NCBI GenBank assembly: GCA_963800215.1
Contig: CAWCZY010000010.1
Location: 186,001 to 250,000, forward strand
Direction of reading: 5' to 3'
DNA length: 64,000 bases
Source: JAJPKK01 sp963800215
Lineage (GTDB): Bacteria > Pseudomonadota > Alphaproteobacteria > Rhizobiales > Xanthobacteraceae
Both the position numbers and the translations under genes were made by a program. Below the pieces are notes generated by a model that was not told where the DNA came from, searched no databases, and was given only the letters and a program-made list of their open reading frames with translations. Positions 8,501 through 16,151 of the stretch are shown in pieces (within the stretch, counting starts at the first letter, position 1; every line of letters begins with the position of its first letter).

Positions 8501-8887
8501 ATGTTGACGCAAACCAAAACCGTGGCCGTCGTGGACGACGACCGCAGCATGCTGGCCGGCGTCGAGCGACTGCTCAACGCCTATGGCTACGCGACGAAAG
8601 TCTTTGCTTCCGCTGAGGCGTTTCTCGACCCCGGGGCGCGGACGGACGCCGACTGCCTGCTGGTGGACATCGATCTCGGCGGCATGTCCGGCATCGAGTT
8701 GCGGCGCCGTCTGGCCGCGTGCGGTCGCGCGGTTCCGACCATCTTCATGACGGCTCTCGACGACGACGCCACGCGCGCGAGCGCGCTCCAGGCCGGCTGC
8801 ATCGCCTATCTGCTCAAGCCGTTTCTGGGCCGCTCCCTGATCGACGCCGTCGAGACCGCAGTGGCTCATAATAATAGTACGTCGTAG
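8501..8887 (+). CDS. Single-domain response regulator (receiver only)
   Basis: A 128-residue stand-alone receiver. Asp12-Asp14 form the acidic pocket, Asp56 is the phosphoacceptor (CLLVDIDLGGMSGIE), and the switch residue region (IFMTALDDD) and conserved lysine (LLKPF) are present. There is no output domain, so it may work by protein contact or as a phosphate sink for a kinase such as the one at 10584-11555. The 16-bp dyad lies 83 bp upstream. It is followed by a large palindromic repeat. Confidence 0.88.
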   Translation: MLTQTKTVAVVDDDRSMLAGVERLLNAYGYATKVFASAEAFLDPGARTDADCLLVDIDLGGMSGIELRRRLAACGRAVPTIFMTALDDDATRASALQAGCIAYLLKPFLGRSLIDAVETAVAHNNSTS

Positions 8888-8912
8888 TTTGAATCGTATT
8901 GATATCATCGAT

Positions 8913-9027
8913 CGACCTCGTCCTGAGAAGCGCGCTCTTGCGCGCGTCTCGAAGGACGGCCACAGGCGAGATCGTGTTGGCGGCCATCCTTCGAGACGCC
9001 GTGCTGCGCGCGGCTCCTCAGGATGCG
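8913..9027. repeat. Large palindromic intergenic repeat (CCTCGTCCTGAG type)
   Basis: About 115 bp with imperfectly complementary ends (ACCTCGTCCTGAG near the left, CTCCTCAGGATGCGGT at the right) and internal arms TCGAAGGACGGCCA and GGCCATCCTTCGA. It occupies most of the gap between 8888 and 9196 together with dyad copy 3. I recall similar elements as dispersed repeats of Bradyrhizobium-type genomes. No coding signal is seen in this gap. Confidence 0.65.
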
Positions 9028-9111
9028 GTCAGTAGTTTTGCTTCGATTTACCCGAATTCGTCGCCACCGCCGGTTTCAATTTCAGCCCGGTCGCACGATA
9101 CCCCGTGGCGA

Positions 9112-9127
9112 TTGCCCCTTAGGACAA
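9112..9127 (+). promoter_or_regulatory. Putative operator, dyad copy 3 (TTGCCCCTTAGGACAA)
   Basis: A 16-bp imperfect dyad, 69 bp before the ATG at 9197 of the LuxR-type regulator. It matches copy 2 at 13 of 16 positions and copy 1 at 13 of 16. The shared shape is TTGCCCCTnnGnnCAA. Confidence 0.45.
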
Positions 9128-9196
9128 TTGACGCTTATTGCCGCTCCATTAGGTTAATCATCCGTTAATTCGATGGGGCGTAGCGGGTGGGGCGTC

Positions 9197-9901
9197 ATGG
9201 AAAATTCAGGGCCGGCGAGGGTTATCGTCGCGACCGACCGGGCCGCAGCCGCGGCGGCGGTGCAGGCGATGCCGACACGGGAGTTCGACGTGGTCGGCGT
9301 GGTCTGCGACGCCGACACGCTGCTGAGCGAAGTGCTTCGCCTCGAGCCCGACGTTGTGTTGGTCGAGGCGGCCCTGTCGCTGCGGGATGAATTCCGCACC
9401 ACCAGGGAGATCATGCGCCGATTGCCGCGTACGAAGATCATCCATCATGTGTCCCCCGCCTTGGCGACCCGAGCTGAGGACGTCCCGCAAGGCGACGAAT
9501 TCGAACGGGCGGGTTCGCAACGGGCGCTCGCGCAGGCCTTGCGTCTGGCCGGGACCACGGGGTGCTCATCGGCGGATGCGGGCGAGCCATCTGCGATCGC
9601 CGCCTCGCCGCCAGCCCCAACGGTCGGGCTGACCGCCCGCGAACGCGAGGTGCTGGGGTTGCTGGCCGGCGGATTCGCCATGAAGGTGATCGCCCACCGG
9701 CTCGGGATCACCTATCGGACCGTCGCCTTCCACAAGTACAAGATGATGCAGCGGCTCGGCATCAGGACCAATGCCCACCTCACGGCCTACGCGCTGCGGA
9801 CCGGCGCGCTCCAATCGGATCACGTCACGAGTGCGGAATTTGCGCGGCGGCCCCGACATGACCGCGCCCCGGCGTCGCCGCGCCTGCGCGCGGCCGGATA
9901 G
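9197..9901 (+). CDS. LuxR-type regulator with degenerate (pseudo-)receiver
   Basis: 234 residues from the ATG at 9197 (GGGTGGGG upstream; an ATG at 9173 would add eight). The N-terminal half follows the receiver pattern, but the acidic pocket is reduced to VIVATD and the phosphoacceptor position is Glu57 (PDVVLVEAAL). Phosphorylation is therefore unlikely, and the glutamate may mimic the active state. An Ala/Pro/Ser linker leads to a good LuxR HTH (LTAREREVLGLLAGGFAMKV, then RTVAFHKYKMMQRLGI). It is probably a constitutive or stoichiometrically controlled DNA-binding protein. Confidence 0.8.
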   Translation: MENSGPARVIVATDRAAAAAAVQAMPTREFDVVGVVCDADTLLSEVLRLEPDVVLVEAALSLRDEFRTTREIMRRLPRTKIIHHVSPALATRAEDVPQGDEFERAGSQRALAQALRLAGTTGCSSADAGEPSAIAASPPAPTVGLTAREREVLGLLAGGFAMKVIAHRLGITYRTVAFHKYKMMQRLGIRTNAHLTAYALRTGALQSDHVTSAEFARRPRHDRAPASPRLRAAG

Positions 9902-10100
9902 GGCGAGAAGCCCCCGAAGGGTGAGTGAAAACGGCAACTCCTCCGCGAAAAGGCGACACGGCGGTCAACAATTCGGCGGATTCCGGTCGACTTAATCTAC
10001 CGCCTGTGGTCCGAATCGGACTCGGACAGGCATGTCTAACCATGTCCGCCAACCGCGTCGACGAGCCATGTCGAATCTGACGCCAGCGAGGAGAACTCCC

Positions 10101-10427
10101 ATGCCGAGACGCGCCGCAGTCCTGGGCCTGCTCGCCGCCGTAACATTGGCGGGCCTTCCGGGTTTCGCCGACGCTGCTGATCGCGATGCCACAGTGAACG
10201 GCCCCAGGGTTCGCCCGGCCGGCATAAATCGGCCGGTGATCGTGGGCGCGACCGGCTTGGGTGTCGCCGCCAACAACTGGGCGTTCTATGGCGGCGAATA
10301 TCCCTCCTATGCGAGTCCTTATTACCGCGGCTATTACGGCACGCCGTATTTCGCGGGCTACCGTGGCGGCGGCCCGTATTTCGGGTTCTACAAGACGATG
10401 GAATGGGGATGCGGCTATCTGTGCTGA
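10101..10427 (+). CDS. Small exported Gly/Tyr-rich protein (108 aa)
   Basis: Starts at the ATG at 10101, preceded by GAGGAG; an in-frame ATG upstream at 10068 lacks that ribosome site. A signal peptide (RRAAVLGLLAAVTLAGLPGFADA) is followed by a mature part of about 83 residues rich in Gly, Tyr and Pro, with YYRGYYGTPYFAGYRGGGPY near the end and two cysteines in the terminal WGCGYLC. It lies between the LuxR-type regulator and the histidine kinase. No known domain is recognised; an envelope role is inferred only from composition. Confidence 0.65.
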   Translation: MPRRAAVLGLLAAVTLAGLPGFADAADRDATVNGPRVRPAGINRPVIVGATGLGVAANNWAFYGGEYPSYASPYYRGYYGTPYFAGYRGGGPYFGFYKTMEWGCGYLC

Positions 10428-10583
10428 CGGTCGCCGCGCGCGTCCGCGGCGGCGAGGTGCAGATGGTGCGGCCGTGAAGTCCGTGCCGTGCGGCCGGCGC
10501 GGCGGTGGCGACCGGCTCGCGCGGATCAGGTGAGCCGGCGCGGCGGGTGGACCGCGTTTGCTGACGGTTGATATCCCGAGGGC

Positions 10584-11555
10584 ATGCGCTTGCTGGGCCA
10601 AGGGTGGATCGGGCGCGTCGCGGCACGGCTGGGTCTCGCCGTTGCGGCGGCTCTGTCGATCGCAGCAACACCCGGCGCGGGCTCCGACCAGCCCGGCCTG
10701 TGGCTTCAGTACCGCAGCGAAATCATCAGCATTACCGCCGTCGTGGTGCTGCAGACCCTGTTGATCTCCGTATTGCTGTTCGAGCGGCGTCGCCGCGGCC
10801 TCGCGGAGGCGGAATCGCACCGGCGGCTGATCGAAGTCGCGCATTTGAACCGCGCCGCCACCGTCAGCGCGATGTCGGCCTCCATCGCCCACGAAATCAA
10901 CCAGCCGCTCGGGGCGATCCTGAGCAATGCGGAAGCGGCCGAGGAACTCCTCAAGTCGGACCGGTTCGACCGCGGGCAGTTCGCAGCCATTCTCGCCGAT
11001 ATTCGCCGCGACGATCAGCGCGCGGCCGAAATCATCAGGAGCATGCGCGGATTGTTGCGGCGGAGCGAGATCGTGTCGCGGCAATTCGACCTCAACGATT
11101 CCATACGGGATGCGCTCGGCATGATCGGGCCGGAGGCGCGCAGCAGGCGCGTCGTTCTGACCGCCGACCAGGAAAGCGGAGTGCTGCCGGTGTGCGCCGA
11201 TCCCGTGCACCTGCAACAGGTCGTGTTGAATCTCGCGATCAACGCAATGGACGCCATGCAGAATTGTCCGCCGGAGGGGCGCGCGATGGAGGTTCGCGCC
11301 GCGCGGACGGGGAGTTCCGAGGTCATGGTGACGGTATCGGACACCGGCACCGGCATCCGCGCAGACGAGCTCAAAACCATTTTCGAGCCGTTCTACACGA
11401 CCAAGACGCAGGGCACCGGCCTCGGCCTGTCCATTGCGCGGTCGATCGTGGAAACCTACGGCGGAAGCATCTGTGCGGAGAACCGGCAGGGCGGCGGGGC
11501 GGTGTTTCGTTTCACGCTGCCGCTCGCCGGCGGCCGGACCGGCGAAGCCGCGTAG
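10584..11555 (+). CDS. Membrane sensor histidine kinase
   Basis: A 323-residue kinase with two hydrophobic segments (about 12-30 and 47-66) enclosing a very short external loop, so it probably lacks a periplasmic sensor domain. The phosphoacceptor is His103 in SIAHEINQPLGAI. The ATPase has the N box (NLAINAMDAM), G1 (DTGTGI), F box (FEPFYTTK) and G2 (GTGLGLSIA). No PAS domain is seen. The H-box type is FixL/DctB-like. The response regulators at 7693-8373 and 8501-8887 are the likely partners, though the order and a 2-kb gap make this inference. Confidence 0.9.
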   Translation: MRLLGQGWIGRVAARLGLAVAAALSIAATPGAGSDQPGLWLQYRSEIISITAVVVLQTLLISVLLFERRRRGLAEAESHRRLIEVAHLNRAATVSAMSASIAHEINQPLGAILSNAEAAEELLKSDRFDRGQFAAILADIRRDDQRAAEIIRSMRGLLRRSEIVSRQFDLNDSIRDALGMIGPEARSRRVVLTADQESGVLPVCADPVHLQQVVLNLAINAMDAMQNCPPEGRAMEVRAARTGSSEVMVTVSDTGTGIRADELKTIFEPFYTTKTQGTGLGLSIARSIVETYGGSICAENRQGGGAVFRFTLPLAGGRTGEAA

Positions 11556-11619
11556 CGCGGCCAGGACACGCCGCAGTCGGGGTCACTTCTCGAACCGGGT
11601 CGAGCGGCGGCCCCTTCGA

Positions 11620-11796
11620 TCACGCGGTGTGTCCGGGATCGTCGTCGCGCTCCAGCGTCATCTCGTCCTTGCGTTGCGCCTTCGGTTTAGCCGGCGGGAG
11701 TTCCGGCGACCCGCGCGTTCCGCCGAGAGCGGCCCGGGCATTCTCGTCTTCCGTCTTGCGATCGTCGATGCGCTCGGATTTCGGTTTGTTCTGCAT
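11620..11796 (-). CDS. Small hydrophilic hypothetical protein (58 aa)
   Basis: A 58-residue, highly charged protein starting at an ATG (complement of 11794-11796) behind an AAGGA ribosome site. Composition is rich in Lys, Arg, Asp, Glu and Pro (for example KSERIDDRKTEDENARAALG), with no hydrophobic segment, so it is likely intrinsically disordered. It converges with the histidine kinase gene. Small proteins of this style are frequent in rhizobial genomes; no function is known to me. Confidence 0.45.
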   Translation of the reverse strand: MQNKPKSERIDDRKTEDENARAALGGTRGSPELPPAKPKAQRKDEMTLERDDDPGHTA

Positions 11797-12172
11797 GGAA
11801 GCGTCCTTGCCCTGGTGGTGCGACCCAAATAGATGGTTGCCGTCTGCTTGGACAAGTCGGTCCACTCGCCGTTCTGATCAAGCCCTCGCGCGAAAAATCG
11901 TTCCGCGCAAGTGCCGCCCGGAAACGGAGGGTAGTGCCACTGCGACAAACGCAGATCAATCTTTAGCGATCTGTCGGGCGTAGAAGTTTTCGATCCAAAA
12001 AATCGCGTGCATCCACCGACCTCCGCGGTCTGCCCATGTGAGGCAATGCTTCGGCATCCGCCTTGGTTTCGCCTTTTTCCGTCCCATTCGCGCCGAAATT
12101 TTGCGATTTGTGTAGATCGTGGGGACGTTACAGTTCCACCTCGATTCCCGCCGCCTGTGCAAGGAGACCAGC
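11797..12172. other. Intergenic region without a supported gene
   Basis: About 376 bp between the small minus-strand gene and the exported plus-strand gene. A minus-strand frame from a TTG at 11948 begins with a plausible short peptide (SQWHYPPFPGGTCAERFFAR) but loses protein-like character after some 40 codons. Another minus-strand frame (11956-12174) is basic and unsupported. I see no RNA gene. The part next to 12173 presumably holds the promoter of the downstream gene. Confidence 0.4.
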
Positions 12173-13270
12173 ATGCGTCGCCTCTACGCCTTGTTTACGC
12201 TTCTTCCCGCCTTGGCGGTGATTGCGCCGGCGCCATCTCACGCTCAGATCATTTCCATCACGATTGCGCCGCCCGTGCTGCCGGTCTACGTGCAGCCGGC
12301 CATTCCCGCCCCCGGCTACATGTGGACGCCAGGCTACTGGGCCTATGGCCCGGACGGCTATTTCTGGGTGCCCGGCACCTGGGTGCAGCCGCCCTCCGTC
12401 GGCCTGCTGTGGACCCCCGGCTACTGGGGTTGGAATAACGGTGTCTACGCCTGGAACGCCGGCTATTGGGGTCCCACCATCGGATTCTACGGCGGCGTCA
12501 GCTACGGCTTCGGCTATGGCGGGGTCGGCTTCGAGGGCGGCGTCTGGCGGGGCGGCGTGTTCAGCTACAATAGAAGCGTGACCAATTTCGGCAGCGTCAA
12601 CATTACGAATGTCTACAACAAGACCGTGATCGTCAATCCTGGCGCGAGCAGGGTCGCCTTCAACGGCGGTGCCGGCGGAATCGCGGCGCGGCCTACGCCG
12701 CAGGAAGAGGCTGCCATGCATGAGCAGCATATTCCCGCCACGGCGGCGCAGACCCAGCATGAACACACCGCCAGCACCACCCGCGAGAATCTCGCCTCAG
12801 TGAATCACGGCGCCCCCGCAGTCGCCGCGACGGCGAGGCCGGGCGAGTTCTCCGGCAAAGGCGTGGTCGGCGCGCACGGCGCGGCGACCCCTGCGAGAGC
12901 CGCCGCGGCAACCCCCGGCGGCGGACTCGCCAGGGGCCCCGGAAGCGCAAATCCGCTGGGCAGCCCTGCGGCACCCAGAGCTGCCGGCACACCAAACGCC
13001 GCGCCGAAAGCGCCGGCCAATACGCTTGCCACCGGCAGTACGCCGCCGAATCGCGAACTCAGGCCTGCCAATCCGGCGACAGGCGCCCCGGCCGCCAACG
13101 CGAGACCGCCCGGTCCGGTTGGCGGCGCTCCGGCGGCGGGCGCACCGCCGCATCCGGCGGCAACCGCCGCGGCTCCGCATCCGGTGGCCGCGGCGCCGCG
13201 CGCGCCGGCCGCCGCTCCGCGTGCTCCCGCAGGCGGCGGGCGCCCAGCTCCCAACCACAGGCCGGGCTGA
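12173..13270 (+). CDS. Exported WxPGxW-repeat protein (YXWGxW family) with Ala/Pro-rich tail
   Basis: 365 residues from the ATG at 12173, with AAGGAG upstream. A signal peptide ends near APAPSHAQ. The mature N-terminal region has repeated W-x-P-G-Y-W / P-G-T-W units (MWTPGYWAYGPDGYFWVPGT, LLWTPGYWGWNNG), the hallmark of YXWGXW-repeat proteins. A Gly/Tyr/Phe segment follows. The last 180 residues or so are low-complexity Ala/Pro/Gly with a basic end, probably disordered. A cell-envelope location is likely; biochemical function is unknown. Confidence 0.75.
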   Translation: MRRLYALFTLLPALAVIAPAPSHAQIISITIAPPVLPVYVQPAIPAPGYMWTPGYWAYGPDGYFWVPGTWVQPPSVGLLWTPGYWGWNNGVYAWNAGYWGPTIGFYGGVSYGFGYGGVGFEGGVWRGGVFSYNRSVTNFGSVNITNVYNKTVIVNPGASRVAFNGGAGGIAARPTPQEEAAMHEQHIPATAAQTQHEHTASTTRENLASVNHGAPAVAATARPGEFSGKGVVGAHGAATPARAAAATPGGGLARGPGSANPLGSPAAPRAAGTPNAAPKAPANTLATGSTPPNRELRPANPATGAPAANARPPGPVGGAPAAGAPPHPAATAAAPHPVAAAPRAPAAAPRAPAGGGRPAPNHRPG

Positions 13271-13349
13271 AGCCGCACAGCCCCGGGGTAGTGCGAGCAG
13301 CGCGGCGCCGGTGGCGCCGCTCGGTGGGCCGTAACGGTCCAGAGAAGAG

Positions 13350-14084
13350 ATGCCGCTGCCGCTGCGCGAAAAGCTCACGATGCTGGTGCCGCCGGCGTGG
13401 TTCTACCGCCGGCGCATCGCCTATGAGTGCGGCACCGGCGAGCCGGAGCTCGCCATCCTCGCTGAGCTCATGCCCCGTGGCGGCACCGCCATCGACGTCG
13501 GCGCGAACCGGGGTTTTTTCGCCTATGCCCTCGCCGCGGTCGCCGACCGGGTCGTCGCGTTCGAGCCCAACCCGGACTACGCGGCGTTTGCCCGGTGGAT
13601 GCTGCGCGGCCGCGCCGAGGTGCATGAGCTCGCACTTTCGGACGCGCCGGGGCGCGGCATGTTTTTCGTGCCGGTCTCGGACCGCGGCATGGTGCTCCAT
13701 TTCGCCGGCAGCCTGAAGCAGACCCACGGCCAGTTTCCCACCACCAAGCCTTATGAGGTCGAGATCGGGACGCTCGACGGCCTGGGCGTGACCGACGTGC
13801 GCTTCATCAAGGCCGATGTCGAGGGCAGCGAGCGCGAGGTGCTCGATGGCGCCCGCGCGGTGATCGCGCGCGACCGTCCGGTGATCCTGCTCGAGCTGTT
13901 GTCCGGGACTTACGAGGATCCAGGCGCCTGCACGGCGGCGATCTGCGAGAGCTTCGGCTACGACGCCGTGCTGGTCCAGCGCGGTCGGAAGATCCCGGCG
14001 CTGCCGGCGATCGCGGCGCTCGGTAAGAACACGAGCTGGGGCTCCGACATCGAAACCCGCAACGTGCTGTTCCTGCCGCGGTGA
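13350..14084 (+). CDS. FkbM family methyltransferase
   Basis: A 244-residue class I SAM-dependent methyltransferase. Motif I is TAIDVGANRGFFAYALA, the acidic residue of motif II is in VVAFEPNPDY, and the characteristic FkbM segment DVRFIKADVEGSEREVLDGA is complete. FkbM relatives O-methylate sugars or natural products; orphan copies are frequent and of unknown substrate. It sits 79 bases after the WxPGxW gene and before the PQQ dehydrogenase. No glycosyltransferase is nearby to suggest a glycan target. Confidence 0.85.
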   Translation: MPLPLREKLTMLVPPAWFYRRRIAYECGTGEPELAILAELMPRGGTAIDVGANRGFFAYALAAVADRVVAFEPNPDYAAFARWMLRGRAEVHELALSDAPGRGMFFVPVSDRGMVLHFAGSLKQTHGQFPTTKPYEVEIGTLDGLGVTDVRFIKADVEGSEREVLDGARAVIARDRPVILLELLSGTYEDPGACTAAICESFGYDAVLVQRGRKIPALPAIAALGKNTSWGSDIETRNVLFLPR

Positions 14085-14203
14085 AGCAGCGCGTCGGATT
14101 CCGCTGTGGCTTTCGCCACGCTCCCGGGATTGCTACGATGCGGCCAAGCAAGAAAGTCAGCGTATCCGGCTGGCAAGCTGCTGTGCGAAAACGGGAGGAA
14201 ACC

Positions 14204-15931
14204 ATGAAGTGCTGCAACGCGCTCACCATGACCACTGCGGCGCTGTTGACTGGCACCGTGCTTGCCGTTTCGGGGGCCGCGACAGCTGCCGACGTGACCG
14301 CGGACCGGCTCGTCAATGCCGACAAGGAGCCGCAGAACTGGCTGATGAACCACCGCACCTATGATGCGCAGCGCTACTCGCCGCTCGACAAGATCAACAA
14401 GGACAATGTGAAGTCTCTCAAGCTCGCCTATGCGGTCGCGATCGGCGGCACTTCGGCCAGCGAAAACCTGGAATCGACTCCGCTCGCCGAGGACGGCTAC
14501 CTTTATGTCGTCGATCAATGGGGTGTGGTCTACAAGATCGACGGCCGTTCGGGCGACATGGGCCGGATCGTGTGGCGCATGGACCCCGGGCAGGAAAAGC
14601 TGCCGCTGGCCAATCGCGGGGTGGCGCTGTGGGGCAATCTCGTGGTCAGCGTCGCGAGCTATCCGGCGCGCGTCATCGCCACCAACAAGGAGACCGGCAA
14701 GGTCGCCTGGGAAACCAACCTGGGCGATGGCCAGCCCGATGTGCAGCTCACGGCGGCCCCGTTGGCGATCAAGGACAAGATCATCATCGGCGCCGCCGGC
14801 GGCGACCGCGGCGTTCGGGATTTCATCGCGGCGCTCGACGGCGCGACCGGCAAGGTGCTGTGGCGAAAATACACGATCCCGGCCCCCGGCGAACCCGGTT
14901 CGGAGACCTGGAAGGACAAGAACAACGCCTGGCAGACCGGCGGCGCCGCCATGTGGGTCACGGGCACCTACGATGTCGCCGGCAACCAGATCCTGTGGGG
15001 CACCGGCAATCCAGTGCCGATGTACGATGCGTACTACCGTCCCGGCGACAACCTCTACACCAACAGCCTGATCTCATGGGACCCCGACACCGGCAAGATG
15101 AACTGGTATCACCAGTACGTCCCGGGCGACATGTGGGACTACGATGCGGCCGGCACACACATCCTGATCGACGGCCAGGTTTCCGGCCAGCCGCACAAGC
15201 TGGTGACGCATGCGGCGCGCAACGGTTTTCTCTACGCCTTCGAACGCACCAACGGGCAGACCCTGCTGGCGAAGCCGTATATGGACGAGATCAACTGGAC
15301 CAAGGGCATCGATCAGAAGACCGGCCTGCCGATCGATTACGATCCCTCCAAGGACATCCAGGTCTATTCGGGCCTGCAAAATCAGACATTGACGGACCGC
15401 ACCAAGAAGCTGTGCCCGTCCCATGAGGGCGGCAACAATTACTGGTCGGCGTCATACAGCCCCAGGACCCGGCTGCTCTACATTCCGTCGCGGCCGACCT
15501 GCGATGAAGTCACGATGACCCCGGACCAGCTCAGGAGCGCCACCGGCTCCATGCCGGGCGGCGGGATCAGGTTCTTCGCGCGGACCGAATCCGAGATCAT
15601 CGCCGCCGATCCGTTTACCGGCGAGGTCAAGAACAGGGTGCGCGCACCCTATCCGAACTTCAGTGCCGCACTGACCACCGCCGGCGGTCTCGTGTTCACG
15701 GGCTTGGGCGACGGCTCGTTCGTCGCCTATGACGACATGAGCCTCAAGCAGCTGTGGAAGATCAATGTCGGGAGCGGCTTCAACGCCCCGCCAATGACCT
15801 TCGAGGCCGGCGGCAGGCAATTTGTCGCCATCCTGTCGGGGCTGAGCCAGATTTCCAAGGGCAGGCTCATCCTGACCCCGGAACTGCGCGAGATGCGTAA
15901 CCAGACCATGCTGTTCGTATTCGCGCTGTGA
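14204..15931 (+). CDS. PQQ-dependent alcohol dehydrogenase, probably lanthanide type
   Basis: 575 residues with a signal peptide (TMTTAALLTGTVLAVSGAATA) and an eight-bladed quinoprotein propeller. The mature start (NWLMNHRTYDAQRYSPLDKI) is typical of methanol/ethanol dehydrogenases. The catalytic Asp312 lies in PGDMWDYDAAG, and Asp314 two residues on is the extra ligand found in lanthanide-dependent enzymes. The vicinal Cys-Cys disulfide of classical enzymes is absent: the mature protein shows only two isolated cysteines (KKLCPS, RPTCDE). No cytochrome c or PQQ synthesis gene is adjacent. The start has GGGAGGAAA upstream. Confidence 0.85.
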   Translation: MKCCNALTMTTAALLTGTVLAVSGAATAADVTADRLVNADKEPQNWLMNHRTYDAQRYSPLDKINKDNVKSLKLAYAVAIGGTSASENLESTPLAEDGYLYVVDQWGVVYKIDGRSGDMGRIVWRMDPGQEKLPLANRGVALWGNLVVSVASYPARVIATNKETGKVAWETNLGDGQPDVQLTAAPLAIKDKIIIGAAGGDRGVRDFIAALDGATGKVLWRKYTIPAPGEPGSETWKDKNNAWQTGGAAMWVTGTYDVAGNQILWGTGNPVPMYDAYYRPGDNLYTNSLISWDPDTGKMNWYHQYVPGDMWDYDAAGTHILIDGQVSGQPHKLVTHAARNGFLYAFERTNGQTLLAKPYMDEINWTKGIDQKTGLPIDYDPSKDIQVYSGLQNQTLTDRTKKLCPSHEGGNNYWSASYSPRTRLLYIPSRPTCDEVTMTPDQLRSATGSMPGGGIRFFARTESEIIAADPFTGEVKNRVRAPYPNFSAALTTAGGLVFTGLGDGSFVAYDDMSLKQLWKINVGSGFNAPPMTFEAGGRQFVAILSGLSQISKGRLILTPELREMRNQTMLFVFAL

Positions 15932-15951
15932 CGGCATGACAATGCGGTCGA

Positions 15952-16050
15952 GAGCATGATCCCGAAAAGTTGCAGACATTTCGGACCGGATCATGCTCAA
16001 ACCGAAGGAGAGTTGAGCGCCATCCAAATTAATTCGAGAGGATAGCGCTC
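15952..16050 (+). repeat. About 100-bp dispersed repeat (GCATGATCCCGAAAAGTTGCAGAC), copy A
   Basis: Starts 21 bp after the PQQ dehydrogenase stop. The left half is an inverted repeat of GAGCATGATCC with GGATCATGCTC; the right half contains GAGCGCCATCCAAATTAATT and ends GATAGCGCTC. A related copy lies at 62058-62160 and a rearranged copy in the opposite orientation at 36934-37030. Confidence 0.75.
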
Positions 16051-16151
16051 GAGAGGCCGCAGCGCTCGAACACGAGCCGCGGGGCTTTCGGCACGTCGCC
16101 GGGATTGCTACGATGCCGGCCAGTCGGACACGAGCCGACAGGGAGGATGCC

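Noticed and set aside
11658..11948. Small minus-strand gene starting at TTG 11948
   Set aside because: Only the first 40 codons look protein-like; no ribosome site is seen and it overlaps the better-supported 58-residue gene.
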